DNA of 6,438 nucleotides, taken from a bacterium (lineage in GTDB: Bacteria > Arandabacterota > Arandabacteria > Arandabacterales > JALGWA01). Positions within the stretch are counted from its first letter, which is position 1, and every line of letters starts with the position of its first letter. A program made the translations under genes and the position numbers. Location of the stretch: assembly GCA_025774425.1 (NCBI GenBank), contig JALGWA010000083.1, positions 1 to 6,438 of the forward strand, written 5' to 3'. Positions 1 through 5,543 of the stretch are shown here, in pieces. Below the pieces are notes generated by a model, which was not told where the DNA came from, ran no database searches, and worked only from the letters and a program-made list of their open reading frames with translations.

Positions 1-323
1 CCCCGTATGATGCCGCGGCCGGGGTCGGGACCGGCGGCGGCAGGCCGGTGACGCGACGCGCGATTCTGTCGCTGTCGCTCGGCCCGAATCCGTCGGGGGA
101 GACGGTATGTCTCGCGGTCGTGCTGAGCAGGGCCTCGCACACGGTGGTCAGGCTCTACGACGTCGCCGGGCACGAAACCGCGGTTCTCGCGGACCGGATG
201 TACTCCGCCGGACGCCATGAATTCGACTTCAGCCTGGCCGACCTCCCGTCGGGCGTATACTTCGTCCGGGCCTCGGCGCAGCCCGGCGCCGACGTGGTCC
301 GGCGCCTCGTCGTGCTTCGATAG
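1..323 (+). CDS. C-terminal end of a secreted protein with FlgD-like (T9SS-type) sorting domain, 5' partial
   Basis: The frame is open from the left edge (first full codon at position 3) to TAG at 321-323, giving 106 visible residues. A GTG at 48 is not a likely start, because the upstream codons read as a Gly-rich linker (GVGTGGG) matching the linker before the same domain in the C25 peptidase of this window (GVTGVGGAG). The last ~80 residues form a typical FlgD-like Ig / type A sorting domain: LGPNPSG, then a strand with RLYDVAG, a turn with AGRHEF, then LPSGVYFVR and a basic end RRLVVLR. In Bacteroidetes and related phyla such domains direct proteins through the outer membrane and are often removed afterwards. 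The functional part of this protein lies outside the window, so its activity is unknown. It is convergent with the next gene, with 25 nt between the stops. Confidence 0.88.
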   Translation, partial: PYDAAAGVGTGGGRPVTRRAILSLSLGPNPSGETVCLAVVLSRASHTVVRLYDVAGHETAVLADRMYSAGRHEFDFSLADLPSGVYFVRASAQPGADVVRRLVVLR

Positions 324-348
324 GTCAAGCCGCTTCAGCGCGGAGAGG

Positions 349-1050
349 TCACAGGCCGCGGGCGATTGCAACCGCGCTTATGCCCCAGCATAAGACGACG
401 AGCGCCGCCGACGCCGCGTAGTAGAAGGCGGGACGCGTAACGCGGAGGTCGAACACCTTGTCCCTCATGGTCTGTCCGAGGCGGTAGCCCACCGGGAAGA
501 GGACCGCGCACAGCGCCGCCCAGATGAGCCCCTCGGCCTGCATGAAGGCCGCAAAGCCGCCCGGCCTGTTGAAGGAGAGCAGGTAACGGCACGGAGCCAC
601 CCGCATGCCGATGAAGTAGAACGTCGCCCCTGCCGCCAGGCCCGCTCCGAATCCGGTCGCGACGCGGGCCCTTACCCCGCGCTCGAGCCGGCCGCCGGCG
701 ATGGCCGCCGCGCCCGCGAGAGCCGCGCCCCCCAGAAGCACCGCGAGGCATGAGTTGGCCTTGCAGAAGGTCGAAAGGTGGAGCACCGGAACGGACAATT
801 GCCGCACGCCGACGGCGACCGCGGCGACCGCCAGCAGCAGCAATGGCTTCCTGTACATCGCAACGGCGATGCCCATGAGCATCATGCCGAGACCGGTGAG
901 TGTGTCGCCCCTGTAGGGAACGCCGCCGGCTTTCATCGCGCCGCCCACGACGACCTCGAGAAAGCCCCAGACGGACCCGAGGACCAAGAGCCCGATCAGC
1001 ACGTCCCGGGTGCCGCTCCCGCCGGCCGTCCTGTCTTCGCCACTCGCCAT
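349..1050 (-). CDS. Polytopic inner-membrane protein of unknown function
   Basis: The product is 233 aa with about six or seven hydrophobic segments (roughly residues 17-38, 50-66, 69-86, 100-120, 130-150, 170-190 and 208-228) and no signal peptide. The ATG at 1050 is backed by AAGGAGAGG 8 nt upstream and by a strong promoter. Visible motifs are GSVWGFLEVVVGG in the first membrane segment (a buried Glu32 between glycines), YRGDTLTGLGMMLMG at 46-60, and FCKANSCLAVLLGG at 95-108 with Cys96 and Cys101. From memory this resembles a poorly described family of small membrane proteins in candidate phyla that begin with a G-x-x-W-G-x-x-E pattern; I cannot confirm the match. The glycine-rich helices and buried charge would suit a transporter or substrate-binding membrane subunit, but that is only a guess. 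It appears monocistronic: the upstream RRM gene has its own terminator. Confidence 0.85.
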   Translation of the reverse strand: MASGEDRTAGGSGTRDVLIGLLVLGSVWGFLEVVVGGAMKAGGVPYRGDTLTGLGMMLMGIAVAMYRKPLLLLAVAAVAVGVRQLSVPVLHLSTFCKANSCLAVLLGGAALAGAAAIAGGRLERGVRARVATGFGAGLAAGATFYFIGMRVAPCRYLLSFNRPGGFAAFMQAEGLIWAALCAVLFPVGYRLGQTMRDKVFDLRVTRPAFYYAASAALVVLCWGISAVAIARGL

Positions 1051-1055
1051 GTTTG

Positions 1056-1064
1056 CCTCTCCTT
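1056..1064 (-). promoter_or_regulatory. Shine-Dalgarno site of the 349-1050 membrane protein gene
   Basis: On the minus strand this reads AAGGAGAGG, with AGGAG 8 nt before the ATG at 1050. It fixes that start codon. Confidence 0.75.
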
Positions 1065-1096
1065 GTCAGGACCCGGACACAGTACCCGAGTAACCA

Positions 1097-1125
1097 ATTC
1101 TACAGCGCGGCCCCGGCGATGTCAA
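1097..1125 (-). promoter_or_regulatory. Near-consensus sigma70-type promoter for the membrane protein gene
   Basis: The minus strand carries TTGACA (1120-1125, perfect -35), a 17-nt spacer, and TAGAAT (1097-1102, five of six -10 positions). Transcription should start near 1090, leaving a leader of about 40 nt that includes the ribosome binding site at 1056-1064. This is the best promoter match in the window. It lies in the gap after the terminator of the upstream RRM gene, which supports independent transcription. Confidence 0.75.
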
Positions 1126-1201
1126 GGCAGTGACACCTGCAGCCGCGCAATCATCTCGCGGAGACTCATCCTGCATCCCGGGCTCCGCGCCTTCATGAAG
1201 A

Positions 1202-1223
1202 GAGGGCCCTGCGAAGGGCCCTC
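1202..1223 (-). terminator. Intrinsic terminator hairpin after the RRM protein gene
   Basis: GAGGGCCCT (1202-1210) and AGGGCCCTC (1215-1223) form a perfect 9-bp GC-rich stem with a 4-nt loop (UCGC on the minus strand). It starts 28 nt past the RRM stop codon. The following minus-strand bases are UCUUC, a poor U-tract, so release may be inefficient or factor-assisted. The stem is symmetric, but only the minus strand has a gene ending here. Confidence 0.65.
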
Positions 1224-1251
1224 CCGGCATGACTGATGTGGCGGAGAAATC

Positions 1252-1530
1252 CTACCAGCCGCCCCGGCCGCCGCCGCGACTGCCGCCCGTCCGCGGGCGA
1301 GCTTCGTTGACGTTGAGGTTGCGTCCCTTGAGCTCCTGATCGTGCAGGGCGCTGATGGCGGCACGGGCTTCGTCGTCGTTCGGCATCTCGACGAAAGCGA
1401 AACCCCTGGACTTGCCGGTGTACTTGTCAGTGATGACGTTCACGCTCGCCACCTGACCATGCGCCTTGAAAGCCTCAAGCAGGTCGTCCTGCGTGACATC
1501 ATATGACAGGTTCCCAACATAGATATTCAT
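1252..1530 (-). CDS. Small RRM-type RNA-binding protein with RGG tail
   Basis: The product is 92 aa: a single RNA recognition motif plus a short Gly/Arg tail. RNP2 is IYVGNL (residues 3-8) and RNP1 is RGFAFVEM (42-49), with the exposed aromatics Tyr4, Phe44 and Phe46 that stack on RNA bases. The helix, sheet and loop order is complete (DDLLEAFKAHG at 15-25, DDEARAAISAL at 52-62, LKGRNLNVNEA at 67-77). The tail (80-92) carries Arg80, Arg85 and Arg89 among glycines and ends in Trp. The frame stays open 20 codons upstream, but ATG 1530 is chosen because the fold begins at residue 2 and AGGAG lies 6 nt before it. Bacterial proteins of this type bind single-stranded RNA and are often cold-induced, probably as RNA chaperones; the target here is unknown. 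The gene is preceded by an unusually long, apparently structured leader. Confidence 0.95.
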   Translation of the reverse strand: MNIYVGNLSYDVTQDDLLEAFKAHGQVASVNVITDKYTGKSRGFAFVEMPNDDEARAAISALHDQELKGRNLNVNEARPRTGGSRGGGRGGW

Positions 1531-1536
1531 TCGAAT

Positions 1537-1541
1537 CTCCT
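1537..1541 (-). promoter_or_regulatory. Shine-Dalgarno site that sets the RRM gene start
   Basis: The minus strand reads AGAGGAGATTCGA before the ATG. The AGGAG core is 6 nt from the ATG at 1530, and no comparable site precedes the ATG at 1590 that opens the longest frame. This supports the 92-aa form. Confidence 0.75.
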
Positions 1542-1590
1542 CTGGACCTGGAACAGTTAAACCGGACTTGACTTGATCCCGAATGGACAC

Positions 1591-1619
1591 TTTATCAGCC
1601 GCTTATCGAACGAATCCAA
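1591..1619 (-). promoter_or_regulatory. Weak proximal promoter candidate for the RRM gene
   Basis: The minus strand has TTGGAT (1614-1619), a 17-nt spacer and GATAAA (1591-1596). Each hexamer matches consensus only partly. If used, the RRM leader would be about 54 nt, bypassing the structured region upstream. Confidence 0.25.
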
Positions 1620-1724
1620 AGAGACTCCAAGCATTTCCGAGCTCGAACCTGTTCCCGTTCGCTTCGACTTCACGTACTGCCGTTCCTATTCATACTGATA
1701 CTACTGAGCTCGCAGGCTCCGGAA

Positions 1725-1752
1725 TTGAGATTGATCACCTCCGCACTCTCAA
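1725..1752 (-). repeat. Inverted repeat (hairpin) with a Shine-Dalgarno-like loop
   Basis: TTGAGA and TCTCAA form a perfect 6-bp stem around a 16-nt loop. On the minus strand the loop contains GGAGGTGATC (1742-1733), a 10-nt exact complement of the conserved 3' end of 16S rRNA. No start codon follows it at a usable distance. Confidence 0.45.
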
Positions 1753-1753
1753 A

Positions 1754-1776
1754 ACCTGGTGGGTAAATCACCAAGC
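1754..1776 (-). repeat. Inverted repeat (hairpin), better paired on the minus strand
   Basis: On the minus strand GCUUGGUG pairs with CACCAGGU in an 8-bp stem (two G-U wobbles) around the loop AUUUACC. On the plus strand those wobbles are A-C mismatches, leaving only a 5-bp core. It ends 1 nt before the next hairpin at 1725-1752. Confidence 0.45.
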
Positions 1777-1786
1777 GGCTGCCAAC

Positions 1787-1829
1787 CGCACAGCCTCACC
1801 CGCCGGAAAACCCTCCATCGGGCTGTGCA
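1787..1829 (-). repeat. Inverted repeat (hairpin) at the predicted 5' end of the RRM leader
   Basis: GCACAGCC (1788-1795) and GGCTGTGC (1821-1828) are perfect 8-bp complements around a 25-nt loop. A U-G pair (1829/1787) extends the stem on the minus strand only. The 5' arm begins almost exactly where the promoter at 1836-1864 should start transcription, so the RNA would open with this stem. Confidence 0.5.
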
Positions 1830-1835
1830 TGACCG

Positions 1836-1864
1836 AGTTTAACAATCGCAAGCGATCTAGTCAA
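1836..1864 (-). promoter_or_regulatory. Promoter candidate for the RRM gene leader
   Basis: The minus strand reads TTGACT (1859-1864), a 17-nt spacer and TAAACT (1836-1841). It has the same form as the TTGACT-17-TAAGCT promoter candidate before the gene at 5544. It sits about 20 nt past the C25 peptidase stop and would start RNA near 1828, about 300 nt upstream of the RRM start codon. Confidence 0.55.
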
Positions 1865-1882
1865 CCGAAGAACAGCGGTTTC

Positions 1883-4213
1883 TCACCAGTCGAGCAGCAC
1901 CACCTTCACCGCCGCCCTCGCGTCGGCGGCCTCGACGGTGACGAAGTAGACACCAGCTCCGGGGCGTCCGCCGCGACGGCTCGTCCCGTCCCAGGACACC
2001 TCATGCTCGCCGGCCTCGCAACGGCCGTCGACAAGCACCGCAACCCGCCTTCCCCTGACGTCGTGCACGGTGACCCGCACCCGGCACGCCTCGGCGAGGG
2101 CGAAGCGCAGCATGGTGGACGAGGCGAACGGGTTGGGGCTGGGCGGGCCCAACCGCAGGGCGGTTTCACTCCCGGCGCCGCCGACCCCGGTGACTCCGGC
2201 CGAGACGCCCTCGACTTGGAGGGCCGGGTCGCCGTAGAGGTTGTAGTTGTAAAGGTTCATGTACTCGTACACCCGATCCCAGCCGTACGTGCTGGTTGCG
2301 TAGTACTTGCCGTCATACAGGGCGTCGCCGACCCTCTCGCCCTCCGCGATAAGGTAGCGGTTGAACTCGTAGCAGATCTGCTCGGTCCCGCCGGGCGAGT
2401 TCCGCCAGTCCGACGAGATCGCGGCCGGCCTCGATGAGCTCAGCATCGCTACGGCCGCCCCCCACCCCGGCAACGTCAGAAGGTCGATGCCGCAGTTGCC
2501 GTATGGATTGGGATCCGGGAAGCCCACATCGCATGAGATCGCGAACACCACCGACGGGTAGTCATCGTCGAGGTTGGAGGTCGAGACGTGTATGAATCGA
2601 TGGCTCTGCATCTCGCCGTTCTCCGACTCCGGCACGCCGTCGCCGTCGTCCCATTCCCAGACCGTCCTGTACGCACCGTCCGGCCAGCCGTGTCCCGACC
2701 AGTTGACGACCGCATGCCGCCCCGTGCGCCACGCCGTGTTGAAGGCCGATTCCGAGATCGCGGGCCAAGCGAAGAGCGAAGTGACGATACCCGACTGCTC
2801 GCTCATGCGGGTGACGGTCCAGCCGCCCATGAGCCCCCTCTCGATCGAATCGATGACCGTCGCTCCGTCGACGAACGGGTAGCCACTGTAGTTCTGGTTC
2901 TCGAAAAAGAGAATAGCCGCGGCGTGAAGGGCGTTGGCCTTCCACGAGCCTGTATCCTGCTCGAAGGCGACGCTCTTGTCGAGAGCATACGTAATCCGCG
3001 TCAGATCGTTTATCGGTATGCGCCCCACCGAAACCTCCGCGAGGAAGTCGGGGCTGTCCTGGTTGTACTCGCCGAGGTAGCCGTCGCCGTCGAGGTCCCA
3101 GGAGTCGGCATCGGTGAACGACAAGTCGGCGTAATAGTAGTCCGTGGGGGTCCCCGGCGCGACGAGGCCGGGGTCACTCGGGTCGTAGACATGGAAAGCC
3201 GAGTCGGGGTAACAGATTCGCATGGGCACCGTGGCGTAGTCTCCCACGATGAGCACATACTCTATGCCCCATACGCCGTAATAGGCGCGCAGGAAGTTCC
3301 GGATCTGCTCGGCCAGGTCGGCGCCCGGCTGGCTCGTGATCTCGGGGTCCGTTATGAGCACGGTCCTCAAGCTGTGGCCGACGGCCGTCTTCCATGCGGG
3401 AAGACCCGACGAAGTCACGGCGCCCACGAGACCGGCCGTCGTTATGATGACGTAGTCATAGGTCTCGTCCAAGGTCGCCGGCTCGCCCCCGTGCGCGGCG
3501 TAAAGCGGGGCGATCTCGTCGTAGTTGCAGAAGAGCGTCGCCGCCCTCTCATCCGCCGCGGTGTCGCGGAGCAGAAGGCGGGCGAGGTTCTCTTCATCGC
3601 CGCCGGGCGCAGGCAGCGTATACGTGATCGCGACTGTCACGCTCTCGTGGTAATCGAGGCGCCCGGACCGCGGATAATATGTGAAAGGACAGAAAGCCAC
3701 CGCGGCATAGGAATACTTGCGGAGCGTGCCCGACCCGGCGAGCCATGCGATGCCGCCCGGCCAGCCGTCGTCCGCGGTGTAGACGGCATCGTGGGCGGCC
3801 TGCCATTCGGCGCGCATTCTCGCCGCGTACTCAGCGAAGCGCGGCGTGCCGGGAAGAGGCAAGATCTGCGGGCACGGCTTGATGTCGTACGTGCCGGGAA
3901 GCCGGATGCCGCTCGCCCCCAGGACGCGGGCCGAGATCGCCCTCGCGCCGGGAGGCAGCGCGACGAGGAACCGCTTGACGGGAAGAGCGGGCGCGCCCGG
4001 CCGGCCGAGGCGGCCGAAGCCGTCCATTTCTATGGTCCGCGCACCGGCAGGCCCGGCGACATCGAAGCCGGCCGCGTGCAGCGTCACCGTCGCCAGCCCC
4101 TCCCCTATCGTAAACCCGGTGACATCCCCGGCGGATGCCGCCGCCGGAGTCGCCGCGGTCAGGCCCGCACAGAGCATGAGCGCCGCAAGCATCGCTGTGG
4201 AACCGGATCTCAT
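1883..4213 (-). CDS. Secreted gingipain-like C25 cysteine peptidase with C-terminal sorting domain
   Basis: The product is a 776-aa exported endopeptidase of family C25. Residues 1-28 are a Sec signal peptide with a likely cleavage after ASA. Residues ~35-250 resemble the C25 propeptide, and ~252-665 form the catalytic domain with YVLIVGD (319-325), VGRIP (396-400), NWSGHG with catalytic His508, ISC with catalytic Cys561, and the family end motif YNLYGDPAL (657-665). An acidic loop DLDGDGYLGE (373-382) resembles a calcium site. Residues ~687-776 are a FlgD-like/T9SS type A sorting domain (PNPF at 693-696, GVYFVTV at 754-760). The start at 4213 is preferred because GGAGGGG lies 6 nt before it and a basic n-region follows; an in-frame ATG at 4228 with AAAGGA upstream would add five residues. 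Cleavage specificity (Arg, Lys or other) cannot be read from the sequence. It probably acts outside the cell on proteins, for nutrition or maturation of other secreted proteins. Confidence 0.93.
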   Translation of the reverse strand: MRSGSTAMLAALMLCAGLTAATPAAASAGDVTGFTIGEGLATVTLHAAGFDVAGPAGARTIEMDGFGRLGRPGAPALPVKRFLVALPPGARAISARVLGASGIRLPGTYDIKPCPQILPLPGTPRFAEYAARMRAEWQAAHDAVYTADDGWPGGIAWLAGSGTLRKYSYAAVAFCPFTYYPRSGRLDYHESVTVAITYTLPAPGGDEENLARLLLRDTAADERAATLFCNYDEIAPLYAAHGGEPATLDETYDYVIITTAGLVGAVTSSGLPAWKTAVGHSLRTVLITDPEITSQPGADLAEQIRNFLRAYYGVWGIEYVLIVGDYATVPMRICYPDSAFHVYDPSDPGLVAPGTPTDYYYADLSFTDADSWDLDGDGYLGEYNQDSPDFLAEVSVGRIPINDLTRITYALDKSVAFEQDTGSWKANALHAAAILFFENQNYSGYPFVDGATVIDSIERGLMGGWTVTRMSEQSGIVTSLFAWPAISESAFNTAWRTGRHAVVNWSGHGWPDGAYRTVWEWDDGDGVPESENGEMQSHRFIHVSTSNLDDDYPSVVFAISCDVGFPDPNPYGNCGIDLLTLPGWGAAVAMLSSSRPAAISSDWRNSPGGTEQICYEFNRYLIAEGERVGDALYDGKYYATSTYGWDRVYEYMNLYNYNLYGDPALQVEGVSAGVTGVGGAGSETALRLGPPSPNPFASSTMLRFALAEACRVRVTVHDVRGRRVAVLVDGRCEAGEHEVSWDGTSRRGGRPGAGVYFVTVEAADARAAVKVVLLDW

Positions 4214-4219
4214 CGCAAT

Positions 4220-4226
4220 CCCCTCC
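4220..4226 (-). promoter_or_regulatory. Shine-Dalgarno site favouring the 4213 start of the C25 peptidase
   Basis: The minus strand reads GGAGGGG, 6 nt before the ATG at 4213. It overlaps the first codons of the alternative start at 4228, so the two starts compete and the downstream one has the stronger site. Confidence 0.6.
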
Positions 4227-4238
4227 ATCGGTGTTCCT

Positions 4239-4268
4239 TTGGATATGCCGTCTCTTGTTCATTATATC
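4239..4268 (+). promoter_or_regulatory. Possible divergent promoter of the glycosyltransferase gene
   Basis: TTGGAT (4239-4244), an 18-nt spacer and TATATC (4263-4268) make a mediocre promoter that overlaps the C25 promoter on the other strand. It would give a leader of about 65 nt. A second candidate, TTGAAC (4301-4306) -18- TAGACT (4325-4330), would start RNA only about 5 nt before the ATG and is less convincing. Confidence 0.3.
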
Positions 4269-4269
4269 A
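4261..4269 (-). promoter_or_regulatory. Extended -10 promoter of the C25 peptidase gene
   Basis: The minus strand carries TGATATAAT, a perfect TATAAT with the TGn extension. The -35 position (TGTCGG at 17-nt spacing) is poor, as is common with extended -10 promoters. The start of transcription would fall near 4254, about 41 nt before the ATG at 4213. Confidence 0.6.
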
Positions 4270-4341
4270 CACCGGGGCCGGGTCCGACACCCATACTCGC
4301 TTGAACATGCATGGCCTGTTGTCGTAGACTTGCAGGTGCCC

Positions 4342-5454
4342 ATGAGAATCCTGATCTTGGAACCGTTCCTGGCCGGGTCGCATGCCGCCTGGGCCAAGGA
4401 GTACGCCGAGCACAGCGCGCATGACGTCGCCATCCTGGGACTCGAGGGGCGCCACTGGAAGTGGCGGATGCACGGCGCGGCCGTGACGCTGGCGCGGCTC
4501 TTCGCCGAGGGCGCACACGAGCCCGATTGCATCGTGGCGACCGATATGCTCGATCTCACGGTTTTCCTCGCCCTGACGAGGGAGATGACGGCCGACGTCC
4601 CGACCGCCGTGTATTTCCACGAGAACCAGATAACCTATCCCTGGTCGGAAAAGGATCGCGACCGCGCCAGGGAGCGGGACGTCCACTACTGCTTCATAAA
4701 CTACTCCTCCGCCCTCGCCGCGGACGCTGTCCTGTTCAACTCCGAGTACCATCGCAACGCCTTCCTCGACGGGCTTGAGCCGTTTCTCGACGGCTTTCCA
4801 GATCACAACGAGCGCGGCACCGTCGAGACCATTGTGGCCAAGAGCGGCGTGCTTCCCCTCGGGCTTGACCTCGGGCGTCTCGACAGGCACCGCGTCGAGC
4901 GCGACCCCGGGCGGCGGCCGCTTCTGCTGTGGAACCATCGCTGGGAGTACGACAAGAATCCCGACGAGTTCTTCCGCGCCGTGACCGCGCTCGACAGGCA
5001 GGGACTCGACTTCGATCTCGCCATACTCGGGGAGAGTTTCGACGTGGAGCCGGCCGTTTTCCGGGACGCGGCGTCGGCGCTCGGGGACCGGGTGGTCCAG
5101 ATCGGCTACGTGGAGTCCTTCGCCGAGTATGCCTCCTGGCTCTGGAAGGCCGACATCCTGCCCGTGACCTCCATACACGACTTCTTCGGGGCGAGCGTCG
5201 TGCAGGCGATCTACTGCAATTGCTACCCCCTACTACCGAGGCGCCTCGCATACCCGGAGCACATACCCGCCCAACGCCACGCCGATCACCTCTACGACAC
5301 CTTCGGCGACCTCGTCGGCATGCTGGCCGAGAGGATCGAGCGCATCGAGGACACGCGAATGACCGAGACCCGCTCGTTCGTGAGCCGTTACGACTGGGAA
5401 ACCATGGCTTCGGCCTATGACAGTACATTCGAGTCCATCGTCTCCTCCGCCTAG
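4342..5454 (+). CDS. tRNA-queuosine alpha-mannosyltransferase-like glycosyltransferase (QTMAN/GTDC1, DUF3524 family)
   Basis: The product is 370 aa, full length for the family. The N-terminal Rossmann half has the signatures EPFLAGSH (7-14), GRHWKWRMHG (36-45) and YFHENQITYPW (91-101), found in GTDC1/QTMAN proteins. The C-terminal GT-B half has GVLPLGLDL (169-177), NHRWEYDKNP (198-207), IHDFFGASVVQAIYCNCYPLLP (278-299) and YPEHIP (304-309); the FFG...VQA segment corresponds to the nucleotide-sugar-binding region of GT4-type enzymes. The animal homologue transfers mannose from GDP-mannose to queuosine-34 of tRNA-Asp in the cytosol. That role is inferred here from motifs, and a different acceptor is possible in bacteria. 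The frame stays open 37 codons upstream (GTG 4231), but the fold starts at ATG 4342, with a modest AGGTG just before it. It is divergent from the C25 peptidase, and no queuosine biosynthesis gene is in view. Confidence 0.9.
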   Translation: MRILILEPFLAGSHAAWAKEYAEHSAHDVAILGLEGRHWKWRMHGAAVTLARLFAEGAHEPDCIVATDMLDLTVFLALTREMTADVPTAVYFHENQITYPWSEKDRDRARERDVHYCFINYSSALAADAVLFNSEYHRNAFLDGLEPFLDGFPDHNERGTVETIVAKSGVLPLGLDLGRLDRHRVERDPGRRPLLLWNHRWEYDKNPDEFFRAVTALDRQGLDFDLAILGESFDVEPAVFRDAASALGDRVVQIGYVESFAEYASWLWKADILPVTSIHDFFGASVVQAIYCNCYPLLPRRLAYPEHIPAQRHADHLYDTFGDLVGMLAERIERIEDTRMTETRSFVSRYDWETMASAYDSTFESIVSSA

Positions 5455-5487
5455 CCGCCCCGGAGCCGCCCGTGGGCCGTCTATCGC

Positions 5488-5516
5488 TTGACTTGAACCG
5501 CGGCGGCGACTAAGCT
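5488..5516 (+). promoter_or_regulatory. Promoter of the membrane protein gene at 5544
   Basis: TTGACT (5488-5493), a 17-nt spacer and TAAGCT (5511-5516) lie in the 89-nt gap after the glycosyltransferase. Transcription would start near 5523, about 20 nt before the start codon, just including the ribosome binding site. I see no strong terminator in the gap, so read-through from the glycosyltransferase gene is also possible. Confidence 0.5.
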
Positions 5517-5543
5517 CGTGGCCGTTCAAGGGAGACAACACAC

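Larger units (their letters stand above)
1531..1882 (-). other. Lower-GC intergenic region, probable long structured 5' leader of the RRM gene
   Basis: These 352 nt lie between the C25 peptidase stop and the RRM start. Hand-counted GC over 1561-1860 is about 53%, against about 68% in a sample of coding DNA nearby. No convincing gene is present on either strand. On the minus strand a promoter (1836-1864) would start transcripts near 1828, followed by consecutive inverted repeats at 1787-1829, 1754-1776 and 1725-1752, and weaker ones at 1706-1719 and 1644-1661, before the RRM ribosome binding site. Two of the stems are longer on the minus strand because of G-U pairs that become A-C mismatches on the plus strand, which favours a minus-strand RNA. 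The simplest reading is a regulatory leader of about 300 nt; a separate small RNA is possible, but I see no terminator inside the region. Confidence 0.5.

Noticed and set aside
324..348. Shared terminator between the convergent genes
   Set aside because: Only a 3-bp stem (CGC-TTCA-GCG) with no T-tract on either side.
1568..1596. Plus-strand promoter-like TTGACT-17-TTTATC
   Set aside because: The -10 box matches poorly, and no plus-strand gene or terminated RNA follows.
1844..1880. Hairpins after the C25 stop (AACCG/CGGTT at 1863-1880; GATCG/CGATT at 1844-1857) as a terminator
   Set aside because: Both stems are only about 5 bp, have no U-run, and overlap the better-supported promoter at 1836-1864, so no terminator is called for the peptidase gene.
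1531..1882. tRNA, tmRNA, 6S, SRP or RNase P RNA in the long gap
   Set aside because: I looked for their hallmark sequences (T-loop with acceptor stem, GGAAG-type SRP apex, RNase P core) and found none.
1583..2437. A 284-codon plus-strand frame across the intergenic region and the 3' end of the peptidase gene
   Set aside because: More than half is antisense to the well-supported C25 coding sequence. The rest has mixed third-position use unlike the GC-rich codons of real genes here, there is no ribosome binding site, and no recognisable domain.
2588..4327. A 579-codon plus-strand frame antisense to the C25 peptidase
   Set aside because: It is the mirror of a high-GC gene. The minus strand has signal peptide, catalytic dyad and sorting domain, while the plus reading is low-complexity in Arg, Val and Gly.
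4267..5178. A 303-codon minus-strand frame antisense to the glycosyltransferase
   Set aside because: The plus strand encodes a complete family member with all motifs; the antisense frame has none.
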